A DNA stretch of 64,000 nucleotides. Origin: Endomychus coccineus. Lineage: Eukaryota > Arthropoda > Insecta > Coleoptera > Endomychidae. Made by a program: the position numbers and the translations under genes. Below the pieces are notes generated by a model that did no database searches, was not told the origin of the DNA, and saw only the letters and a program-made list of their open reading frames with translations. Below, piece by piece: positions 46,201 to 56,685 of the stretch. The stretch lies in assembly GCA_958510875.1 (NCBI GenBank), contig OY294068.1:200309997-200373996 (forward strand), in the 5' to 3' direction. Every line of letters begins with the position of its first letter. Position 1 is the stretch's first letter.

Positions 46201-47440
46201 TGAAACGCAGTTGAACCTCACCAGAAAGAATCACGGATAACAGATTGAGTCTCAATCTGACACCCTGGCCTCCAGGTATATTTTTTCAATGTCAGAATCG
46301 TGTTCAGCGATCTCGAAAACCTCGAGCAACATTTTGTTTCAATTTCCAAGCAAATTTCGAGGAAACCTCGTGGATGACCCTCACAACCAGGACTTCCTGG
46401 TCCCCAGGTACATCATATGGATTTTTTGACATCATCTCCGTGATCAGCGACCTCAAAGGCCTCTGAGTAACAAATTTGGGTCGATTTCCACAATGTATCA
46501 CATTACAATGTATTATTATTATTTGCTTCAAAAATTGCACATGAAAAAATGCATTTTTTCGAAGCAGAAATGCAGTTTCACTTTTGTATGAGATTTAAAA
46601 AGTGGGCAAATGGAGTAAATATAAAAATAATTATAAGAAGAGAAAACATAATATTCATAGTTCAATATTGAATCGAATAAAGCTCCTTTATGACCGATCA
46701 TTCCGAAGCGGCGCTTCAAGGAAGGGTCAATAGTAGAAAACACCTCACACCTCACACCAAATTAGTCAAGTGTTTGCAGCCTAACGAATCCGGAAGTCCG
46801 CCTCTGGGCGGTAGTTTTTGATGGGTTATGTTACCGTTTAATTGAAACGTATAGCCGTGATCGGTGATAAATGCGTGAAACGACCTCGTTCCACCTTTTC
46901 TCGTTCGCTTTAATTGTCTTTAGGATTGTCAGTCGAACCGATCCACAGATATTTACGGTATTTCAATTTGAAGAGAGCGAATTGAGCGAAGAGATAGAGA
47001 ATTTGGAATAATTTACATAAGAGGAATTGCGAACCGATTTGGTATCCTGTCGAAATCACGATGCTACTAAATTAGAACTATGGTCCAAAACATGGCGACT
47101 GTTTCCTGTTTCTGTCTAGATATTGCTAATAAATAATGATATATGACACCGTTTTGTTCCATTGTTAATAAACTAAACGTTATAAAATAAAATAACCAAC
47201 ATTAAATTTGATATAAAAGCTCATAAAAGTTGAATCAATAACGGTTATAAAATATTGATAAAGGATGTATATTACAACCAATTTGCAGTTTCGATAGTTA
47301 AACTATCATTTTCAAACGAAATAAAGAGATCTGTTTTATCAATGCGTCTCACTGGGACGTCTACTTTACGGCAGATGGCGCTGGAACATTTATGTACTCC
47401 AAACATTTTCGAAAGTGGCAGTTATACCTTAACCGGAGAT
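46200..47440. other. No gene; short internal duplication at 46255-46490
   Basis: Two diverged copies of a segment of about 100 bp (CCAGGTAYAT...TTTTTT, GATCAGCGACCTC or GTTCAGCGATCTC, CAATTTCCA or CGATTTCCA) lie side by side at 46255-46490. Related CTGATCA(T/C)GAT motifs recur near 52150, 54735 and 58530. Nothing else recognised. Confidence 0.5.
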
Positions 47441-47850
47441 GGTTGATTAGTATGACACATGAGGGGAGGCTTAGCCTAATGCACTTAGGCCACTTAGTTG
47501 GGCCCATTGTGCGCCCCGTAGTCATAGGTCTATCCTATTCTGGAAGGTTTGTATTGCCAGTGCTGACTTCCATAAGTTCTTCTGGGAGCAGTTTTGATTC
47601 TCCGAAGTGTCGGTGCCTGAGGGATGCTAATGCTGGGCATTTCAACAGGATGTGAGAGGCAGTTTCTTCCGCCTCTCTCTGAATTTCCTACATATAGTGT
47701 TGGAGGTTTGCTAAGACGACAGTGACCGGTCAGGATTTCAGTCATATATCTGATGTCTCTTTTGTTTAGAGAAAGGAGTTTCTTTGAGAGCCTAGGCACA
47801 GGTTTTCAATGCCTCATGAGTGGCAATTCACGCCACAGTTCAGATCACTC
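47440..47850 (-). pseudogene. RNase H-bearing LINE C-terminal fragment, second copy
   Basis: Minus-strand reading PRLSKKLLSLNKRDIRYMTE and ILTGHCRLSK, then in another frame EAEETASHILLKCPALASLR and HRHFGESKLLPEELMEVS. The 3' UTR (GGGGCGCACAATGGGCCC) continues to the left. It is close to the copy at 18550-18905 but carries different small deletions. 5'-truncated and frameshifted. Confidence 0.78.
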
Positions 47851-48009
47851 TTTATTCAGTTGGCCCAGAAAGGCAAGACCAAAAGCCTTCAAAATAGAAC
47901 ATATTTTATTTAGTAAATTAACACAAACCAAAAACAATTGATAAATCTGGAGTTTATAAGCCATCTTGCCAGGAAGGGGTAGCAATTCCGATTGCATAAG
48001 AGCCAAAAT

Positions 48010-48200
48010 ATTTTTATCACAGGCTGACATGGAATCAATACTTACATAAAACAATCCGAAAGAGCACGATAGCCCTCAACATATGCAGAAGAATGTGTGG
48101 GAAAAATAATGGGAATGCCATCGGACGAGTTGCTTCTCAAGTATAGCTTCAAGAAAAACTTCAAACAGGCAGAGAGGTATAGAAATGACCTGTTAGACTG
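48010..48200 (+). pseudogene. LINE fragment with internal deletion
   Basis: The plus strand reads LTWNQYLHKTIRKSTIALN and ICRRMCG, matching the LINE at 62.9 kb (LTWSQHLQKTIQKSTAALN). It then jumps, without the roughly 240 bp that follow in that copy, to the equivalent of its PSDE(M/L)L segment (GCCATCGGACGAGTTGCTT). It is therefore an internally deleted relative in the opposite orientation to the fragment at 47440-47850. Confidence 0.7.
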
Positions 48201-49610
48201 ATGACTCAAATACCGAGGAAGCCTCCTGTGGTATAGCGCACATACTGTGCTACTGCGAAGATTCACAAGGCTTTTTTTTGGTTTTAAACCATAGGAAAGG
48301 AAAAACAACAACCCTCCCATTATACGGAGGACCTAAGGTTGGCCTACGAAGTCTAGTGATGAAGATGGGTCTAGACTCACAGGCCCCATACAATCTATCT
48401 TTCTATATTGCCAGGAATGCAATTCCTTTTATATAGGTCATTTGAAATACTTATTGTTAGGTAAATTTCAAACTGATCCATTGGAAGAAGGTTTCTTAAT
48501 CAACAAAGCAAATGGGGTGCAACTAAAGACAGGAAGTCCTTATACATGTCCAAAAGAATAGAAATTCAAATACATACCTCCTTCGCCAACATTACACCGC
48601 TGACTCGGACGATGTTCCAAAAACATGGGTTTCCTATAGTGTAAACTTAAAAATATAAAGAAAAAACGCGTTCATATAGTGATGCGAAGCATATGTGACG
48701 AGAAACATATGATAGGAATGAATGAAATCATAATTTCTTCCGAGAGCGCATCCAGGATGTTGCCTTTCACAAACATACCCAGTGAATGATTGGAACGGCT
48801 GCAAACATGTTTAAACTTTTTGAACGTAATCAGTCAACGGTTCAAACTGAAACTTCACGCAGAGAGTAGTCGCTCATAAACAGAACATCGCGTTCGGTTA
48901 TAGAGAAAATCGAGAACTTGAATAATATTCGAAATGTGAAACAAAGTTAAGCATTCGGCATGAACGCAAAACAAACGATTGACTGAATAAAACATCTATC
49001 GGCTTTAGTTGTTTGAACACGAAATTATTTGAGTCTAAGATCGGTTTACAAATTGAATATAAATGCAAATGAAGTTACAAGACGACGAAATCAGAATCTT
49101 TTAACTTCCTTCGAACGAGAAATGTAAGCTTTGATATCAAAAGTCGACTGGAAAATACCTCTCTCCCTCTCGTCCTGAACTAAAATAGAATATATTTTAT
49201 ATACAGATTGCAATTCATATTCCCGGAACAGTATTAGTATTCGACCCTCATCGTATTTCGACTCCCTGCGTCCATTTTAATGGATACCTGCCTACTTTCC
49301 AGACAAGCGATAAATTATTGAAATATCTCGGCGTACTCCCGTAGGGTCTATTAATCCAAAAGACGACATTTACGACGTCAAACTTGAGGACCAAGTGCTC
49401 ATATAACACTGAGACAGGGGCAATAGGTATTTGTGGGAAGGTGTAGTAATGATTGAGAACAAATAAGTAAAGGTGCTGCAGCATTTTCCTTCACCAAGGA
49501 AATCACTACCTTTATAGAACACAGACTATAGGTTTATTCACAGATAAGTTTGATGTTGATAGGAAAAATAAAGACCTAATTGAATCCATTTGAGCTGCAA
49601 ACAATTAACC
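48200..49610. other. No gene seen
   Basis: Intergenic. About 48585-48615 resembles 62025-62060 (CTGGCTCGTACGATGTTCC), a short dispersed repeat of unknown kind. Confidence 0.35.
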
Positions 49611-49619
49611 AGGAAGTAC

Positions 49620-52080
49620 AAGACATTATTCATCAGAGAACGGACTATAACAGATCAGGTGATTAAAATCAGCGACTAAGCTAAGTACTTAGGGATAACC
49701 TTAGACATGAAACTAGAGCAACGGTGTCGCAAATTCACTGCAAACTTCTGGTTGTGCCGAAGAGATATTGCACACAACTGGAGACTCAGCCCAAACGCCA
49801 TGAGGTGGGTTTCCGAAGCCGTCCCTTAGGTTGATATATGCCTCGTGGGTGTGATGGAAAAGAACAGAGCATAGAACCACCAAATTAGGCTTGGAGCATC
49901 TGAGAAAGCTCATCCTAGGTGCGGCCATGGGAGCTACTGCACTTTGAGCTCTCATTCCCCTGACTGTACAAGGAGCGCCAACAATATTTGCCCACAGATT
50001 TATGTCAAAAGAACTGTGTAAGGCAAAAGGTAGCGATACCTCACTACTGTAACGGGTTGCGTTACGAGATAGTATAGAGCTTGCTAATGGGCAGATTAGA
50101 TTTCTTTTCGGCTAGGAAAATAAAAAAATAAAACTTAGATTATTGATACTGCCATTCCTGATGTGAGATGTCACTAAATATCGCGGAGTGGGAATGTAGG
50201 ATAGCGGAAATCGGAAAGTAGGATTGTGGTGTGTACCTTTACCTGGGTAAGTCGAGATTTCGTAATTCATTGTCGTTAAATACATTTTCTTAATTTTGCC
50301 TCCGAAATATTATTCACATCAGGCTTTTTAATTTGACTTAGATATATAATTAACATCTGGATGTACAAAGCCTGACTGTGATAATATTTCGGCGGATTTT
50401 TTTTATCTCGATTTGCCGGGGGGGGCACACCCGATCATTTTGCAGATAGCATATTTCAAAGAATATCATTTCCATCACGGCATTGATTGTTGTAACTCTT
50501 GTAGGAGGATAATCTATCGGAACGTAGGTAGGTTCTCATGATAATATTTCTGTATTCCTTGTCAGTTTAATTCCGCATTGGCACATGCTATTTTTTTCGT
50601 GATTCGTAAGAGTCGCCATTTTGTAAATCTGATACGTAGTATTCAGAGCTGTCTTCGACTGCATCGTGCTATAAATAGTATTCGGAATTATCACAAGGTA
50701 TTATTCAATTACGGCTTATTGAATTTTTAATTATCAGGACTGCTGCGTTCGCGTGATTGCAGAGTAGAGTAATACATCAATTTGATGCAAATCAATTCAA
50801 GTTTATAGATTTGTGCTACTAGCAAATTCAACGTTTTGGTTATTTCCTTCAATCACAATTTGATTATTTTTCTTTCTATCTCATTTTTTGAATCGTTAAT
50901 TCAGTCACATATTATTTATTGTTTAAATTTAAGTAATTCTTGTAATTATATAATTCTTGCAGATTAAATTATATTTTTGTCTAAATTGATATCTCTTCAA
51001 GATATCAATTTTGTAATAGTGTTTTACATATTGGGGAAGATAACATTATCGGAGGTGGAATCATTTGGTTATTCCGGCCGACGGTGTTACTTGTCCTTTG
51101 ATCTCAAGTCAGGTACTGTTCGTTCTTTGACATTACAGGGTTTGAACGTCTGAGGTTCCTCACCCCTTCATTCCAAGACGGTTTAGTGATTTTCCTGACA
51201 GGACCAGCTTCCAGTTCCTACGAGTTCCAAGGAGGGTAAAATTTTCTTGTTGAGTGACCATTATTTCATTTTCTGATTTTGTTGTTCACCAAAATTGTAT
51301 CTCGCTAAATTTTTTAGAGCCATTCGTCGTCTCTTTACTATTTAACTATCCATTCTTTCAATTAAGAAATTGAGTTAATTTCATAATTATTTACTCTAAA
51401 TTCTATATATACAAATTGATTTAATTTTGTAATTGTTTTACTTCAAAATTCATTTTATTTATAAATTAATTCATTATATAAACTGTAAATTTATTTTTGT
51501 TAAATACCAAATTCCATCTGGAATAAATCAAATTGTTAAGTTGAACTTGTATTGTTTTTCTAATTTCCATCAACTAATAAACCATCTCGTGGTGCTTGTA
51601 TTCTAGGCTGTGAATTCATTTATTTTATAGTTTTCTTTAAGCAATTGGCGCTCAGGCAATTCACCAGTCTAGAATCACAAGGCACGTTTCACTACGAGCC
51701 CTGAGATTAATTAATTCAAATTGAGCTAGTTGGGACAATATAAACTGACCCAAGCGGGTCCGTTTCATTGGCGCCCAGCATAGATGGGCTGCCTTATCAC
51801 ATCCGTTTCACTACCCATCAATGTGGTGAGACACATCCTATTTACTCAATCAGAACTGATGGGATGACATTACATTACACATTCGACAAGAAGTATCGTA
51901 TGAGTATACCCTCCAAAGAATATTGATCACACAACTACCAATCAGCCCTGTCAACCAATGGGAAAATCTGGTTCACTGATGGCACCAGAAAGTAAGGACA
52001 GGTGGGAGCAGGGATGTACCGAAAACACCCAGGTAGGCTATACTTCTGAATCCAGGATATCCTAGTAACCTAAGTCATCT
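49620..52080 (+). pseudogene. RNase H-bearing LINE, split by an LTR-element remnant
   Basis: Left part (49660-50047): AKYLGITLDMKLEQRC, NFWLCRRDIAHNWRLSPNAM and RWVSEAVP, the region after the RT domain, heavily broken. The right part (51815-52080) continues it: DGMTLHYTFDKKYRMSIPSK and NGKIWFTDGT, where FTDG is the first catalytic motif of RNase H, followed by GQVGAGMYR. Removing 50048-51810 joins the halves at CTAC, consistent with a later LTR insertion. Confidence 0.75.
50048..51810 (+). mobile_element. LTR retrotransposon remnant (LTR, PBS and deleted interior)
   Basis: The LTR opens TGTAACGGG at 50048 and ends CCGTTTCA at 51767 (1720 bp). A TATA-like CTATAAATAG lies at about 50669. TTGGCGCCCAGCAT, a primer-binding-site-like sequence, follows, and after about 40 bp a second ATCCGTTTCA ends at 51810. 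CTAC flanks both sides (50044-50047, 51811-51814) as a 4-bp target duplication. This fits a 5' LTR plus leader joined by deletion to the last bases of the 3' LTR. No coding sequence is left. Confidence 0.68.
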
Positions 52081-52084
52081 TCAG

Positions 52085-52810
52085 GACACTTCCTTAAAAT
52101 GTTTCAAACATGCAATTTCACTTGTTATCTGGGAGTTTTTGGGATCGCTGATCATGATTCTGATGTTTAAATAATGCTATAATTTACCTGAGGAACAGCA
52201 TGACCTGCTTGTTACCTCATCCCTGAAGAATTTACGGTATAATTCGCTTTAAAATGAAATTAAATTTTAAAACCAATTATAACAAACCGTAATAAAAGCA
52301 CCTTGAGGTAGGTTCCCACATTTCAATTCCCAGTAGTTTCTGAGATACGACTGTATTTTTTTTTTCAAACGGAAATATGTACGAAAGCATGCTTTTTATG
52401 GCTGCACCAAAGTTGTTCCTCGGCAAATTTGCTATAACATGAATACAAAATTTTCCATAAACTTTTACGAAAAAGTGTAAGCGATTTTTTTTCTGTGACA
52501 AGTATATTTCTGAAAATTTAGATACGGTAAAAAATGAGAGTAGAAAGTTAGAATTTGTTTATTCATTTAAATTATTAATGAATATCATCTCCTATAAAAG
52601 TCGTTTTTAGTGTGCAATTGATTATTTTAATTACTTTGTGGCGAAAAAATTGGCAATAAATATCTTTTGTTGTTGATAAAACAGTGTTTATTTTCATCGT
52701 CTCGAGTCATCTATAATCTCCTTGATTTGTCGAAGTAACTGAAAACCGAAACACCTAATTTAATTATATTATTGTTATATTAATTTGCTGTAGATTGAAA
52801 AATAAAAAAA
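52085..52810. repeat. Dispersed repeat, partly inverted relative to 54520-54750
   Basis: CCTCATCCCTGAAGAATTTA (52213 on) recurs in the same orientation at about 54660. The segment 52365-52475 (GGAAATATGTACGAAAGCATG, CCAAAGTTGTTCCTCGGCAA) is the inverted counterpart of 54530-54655. These copies bracket the Helentron at 52811-54447. Family unknown; the rest is AT-rich. Confidence 0.5.
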
Positions 52811-54447
52811 ACGTGTGGCACTCGGGGACTGCCGCGGTGAAGCTATTGCATAGTATTTTTTCTCAACTTATGCAATTATAATTATTTATTTATTTTTAAT
52901 TTATGCAGTATTTTTTTTTCTTTGATATTAATTCAAGTTACACTTTTTGAGCGTGGTGACCGATAAGAAAACAAATTTTTTTCTTTTATTGAATAAATGA
53001 GAAGTTAATATCGTTTAAAATATTTTAATTATCTTACAATACATGTAGGTTATTCAGGAATTTGTTATCATTGAAACTATAGGTTTATGGTAACTGAAAT
53101 AAGAGACATAAGTTTGAGACTTGATATCCTCTAAATATCTGGAAAATACCGCATCAATGGTGGCCCCATATTTTGTTGTGGATTCTTGTGGATCATTATT
53201 CATTTTCAAATTCAATTTTTCCGAAAGAAAAGTTATCAACCGCTCTGATTTTTTATCAGCGGAGTTGATGTTGAAATCACCAGCCAAGATAAGTGGAAAT
53301 TTATTACCATTTGTACCAAGTATTTTCGACCCTTCTTCAATGTACTCCAGTAAAGTGCGATGAATAAAATGCTCTACCTCGTCCAATTGTGGATTCGGAG
53401 AAATGTAAATTGCTACCATGACTATGTGTAGGCCATTTCTAAGTTTGCATAAGCACGCACAAATATCTCAAAAAAATGAGCGCCTAACATTAACATCGCT
53501 AACGTGTGCAATATTTATTTCAATATTCGGAGTCATAATATTAGTTACATTATTATTATTTTGGTAAATAGCTACCCCACTTTTTGGAACAGTATCTCGT
53601 TTGAATTGAACAATACAATTGAAATTAGGTATTTCAATCGGATTATCATGCGCCATGCAAGATTCGGTAAGAAGTAACACATTTGTTTGTCTCGTAACTG
53701 AATCTTGTAAATCGTGTTTGTGACTATTTAGACTTTGGCAATTGAAAGTCATTATTGAAATGCCATTTCTATTCCTAAGGAAATCTAAGATACTTTGAGC
53801 TGTCGTCTGAACACTATTTAAAGGCAGTCTTTTGAATTTTTGCAACAAAGATGCAGTCGATGCAGCTTGCCTTCTATTATTATAAAACTTGAATGTAGAA
53901 TTATCGTTTTTTGTCTAGATATACAATTTTTCAATATTAGTCACCCGAGAGAGCGCAACATAAACGAGTTCCTGTTATTTTTCGTTACGGAATTTCTTGA
54001 TTCGGTCGCAGCGCTCAAAGCCCGCGATAAAAGCTATATGCAATTATATGCAATAGCTTAATAGAAACAGGTACTCTCAGGTCTCTGCTACGCGCGTCTA
54101 ACGTATAAACTCTAACTGACGCGTAGCGAGCTTCTAGAGGCATATGTCAAAATGATTTCGTTCGTAGCTAATTACATAGGACGTCTGGAGTTCATGCAAT
54201 TAAGTTTTTAGATAATTCGAACCTTCTAATTTCGATAGGCGACGTGAAAATCTCGGAGTCTAAACCGCTAGAGTGTTATAACATTCGTATAAAATAGCGA
54301 AATTTCTCACTTTTAGAAACTTCAAATTAATTAATTAATTTGACACATGTTAGGTGTTTAGGTCTTACATTATTTTTCGTTACGGAATTTCTTGATTCGG
54401 TCGCCGCGCTCAAAGCCCGCGATAAAAACTATATTGCAATAGCTTAA
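52811..54447 (-). mobile_element. Helentron, copy 1, with two tandem 5' ends
   Basis: On the minus strand the 5' end is TTAAGCTATTGCAATATAG at 54447. A module of about 390 bp follows, then a second 5' terminus (about 54060-53970, including CGAATCAAGAAATTCCGTAA) fused to the last helicase motif and the endonuclease. The 3' end is CTATGCAATAGC...CGCGGCAGTCCCCGAGTGCCACACGT at 52811. The subterminal GCTATTGCATA and TATGCAATAGC form an inverted pair, as in Helentrons (Helitron2). Rep and most of the helicase are missing. Confidence 0.87.
53054..53960 (-). pseudogene. Helentron helicase end plus endonuclease, copy 1
   Basis: Reads ELVYVALSRVTNIEKLYI (last Pif1-type helicase motif), a TAG, then LQKFKRLPLNSVQ and the endonuclease: ISIMTFNCQSLNSHK (motif 1), VLLLTESCMAHDNP (catalytic Glu), IPNFNCIVQFKRDTV, a TGA after VNVRRSFF, VAIYISPNPQLDEVEHF, LILAGDFNINSADK (GDFN) and the C-terminal SYHKPIVSMI. 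Only two nonsense codons break this frame. Endonuclease/exonuclease/phosphatase-type nucleases of this sort are a hallmark of Helentrons. Confidence 0.87.
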
Positions 54448-56285
54448 AATTAATTTTTTTTTAGTTGAAACAACATAGTGATTAGGTTGTTGATGAGGAA
54501 TATGGAAATACTTCCATGGACTCATACATGGAAAAGCTTATGGAAAATTTGGATTCAATATAATGTCATATTATAGCAAATTTTCTGAGGAATAACTTTG
54601 GTGCTGCTCAATTTTCCATAAAAAGTATGCTCTCATACACATTCCCGTTTGAAAAAACCTCATCCTTGAAAAATTTACGGTTTCATTCGCTCTGAAATGA
54701 AATAAAACCTGGAACCTAGGGATGGTTAGTGTCGCTGATCACGATATTGTTGTTGAAATCGTAATGAAATGCACTAGGAGGTGGTAATCCACAAGTTGTG
54801 TAGATATATAATATATTTTTTTTACAAAATTAAAATAATATTCGATATATTTTTTCAAAATTTTATGAACAGTATAATTACTCATTTTTAGCAAGTAGTG
54901 TTAAGGTGAATACATTTTTTTCTATTAAAAATGAGAATATTGTAATACTGATCTTTGAGTTTAGATATGAAAAGTATGAAAAAATAATTGATTGAGAGAA
55001 GTTGGTAAAAAGGAAAGGAACCTATTGTGAAGATTTCTCATTTACAGATGACAAAAACAATCATTATATACAATGATCGATCATCCTTATGTCCAAATGA
55101 ATCTACTAAATTATGATCAATATTATCTTCTTCATACTGACATGGGGAAGGTGGAAACAAGAAAAAACTCCAATGGCTCACACGATGTTTTATCAACATT
55201 ATAGGCTTTCATTTTGTGTAGTCAAAAGAACGGTTTACCAATTCAAAAACAAGTACTGAATGGTCTTGCAAAAAGTAGTTATATTGCATATGGTGAAATT
55301 ATTTCCATTCATTGTTCGGACAGAAAACATTAACCTTTACAATAACAATAACGCAAAGGTTTGCATCTGTTCCATTTTTATAGTAAATTCGTCGTAAAAA
55401 TTCTGATTTGGACATTTGATTCGATAAAGCCCGCTCATAAAAATAATAAACCTATATCCAGTTAACGGTACACCAATGTTTTAGTCTTGTTCCAATAAAC
55501 TTGAATTTTTCCAAGTCAGCTTTTCTCTACTTTTATCGCTTAATACCGGAGGAGATACGTTGGACCAGTAATCTCTAAAGTGATACATCTAGCACATTTC
55601 AACGCGAACTGGTGTAAAAACCGAAAGGTCGGACGAAAGTTTTTCACATGTGAGGCGATTTGCTGGTTTAATCTTCGACCGATGTAACAGGAAGTAGAAT
55701 TGATGGTGACTGAAATTACTTTTTGGATATCCATGTCCAATCTAATATAAAAAATGAGGATTTCGTCGATTTTTATACGAACAAAGGAGCTCTCCGGACA
55801 TGCGGCCGTTACAAGTGAAATACAGGATGTCCGCAAATTAAGAGGGAATAATGCAGGGGGTGATTCTACCTGAAAAATTAATATCACAATTGCCCCATAG
55901 CATTTTTTAGTAAACTAGAAAGTAAAGGAATTATTGGACTTCAAAGATAATTTTTTATTCCTATTGATTTGACGTTTTACTTGGTGTAAATTCATTTCAA
56001 AAATACAATATAGAATAGTGAAACAAATATCATCGTCTTCAATATTGTTAGATAGTTCTTGACCTTCCTCCTGAATATACGATAAGTCCGGAGAGTAAAA
56101 TTTGATTGAATTCTATAAGATGGTTCGCGAAATTTTATTTGTGCTTTTTAAGGCGGTAGCTTGGTAATGAACAAGTTTCTTCCGGTTTGTCCTAAGTAAG
56201 TGCCACTATAATCGTGGTCTGAATTATACTTGTTATTTACGATATCTTTGACAGGTCACCTTATAATTTCCAAGTCCAAACAGAC
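54448..56285. other. No gene; dispersed repeats
   Basis: 54520-54750 is the repeat described at 52085-52810. 55175-55230 (GGCTCACACGATGTTTTATC, AACATTATAGG) resembles 45690-45740. 55540-55830 ends in ATACAGGATGTCCGCAAATT, like a TIR-type repeat end. No coding region recognised. Confidence 0.4.
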
Positions 56286-56289
56286 GTTT

Positions 56290-56540
56290 TTCGGATGAGC
56301 AGGAGCCAAGATATTAATATAAATGTATTTGGGATTCTAGAGGACAAATTATGGGACTTTTATGGAAAAACTTCAAATTAATCGAAGAATAATAAAGCTA
56401 ACAAATGCTAAAAATGCGTATTCCCACGTCTTTTTGAAAATATTTGAAATGAACTTCTCTAGTTTTTCCAAAAGGTCCCATAACCGGGCGCGCTAGAGGC
56501 CCAAATACATTTATATCAATATCTCGGCTCCCACTCAACG
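56290..56540. repeat. Foldback hairpin related to the 321-bp satellite monomer
   Basis: Arms 56300-56370 and 56455-56532 are imperfect complements (CCAAGATATTAATATAAATG against CATTTATATCAATATCTCGG; GGACTTTTATGGAAAAACT against AGTTTTTCCAAAAGGTCCC). The right arm, GCCCAAATACATTTATATCA then ATATCT, lines up with GCCCAAACACGTTTACATGA then ATATCT of the satellite at 25-28.5 kb. Confidence 0.65.
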
Positions 56541-56685
56541 GCTCAAAAGAAGCGTTCCAGGAAAGTCTTCGGGCCAAATTGTTGCTTTCGGATAAAAAAG
56601 GTTGAGTTTTGAATTCGACATATAAGACACACATGGATTTTGTTTTGGCTTGCGAAAAATGCCATCGCTTTATGATATTTTAATT

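Noticed and set aside
55540..55887. 115-codon minus-strand open frame
   Set aside because: Covers a repeat-like end (ATACAGGATGTCC) and lacks any recognisable domain; low support as a gene.
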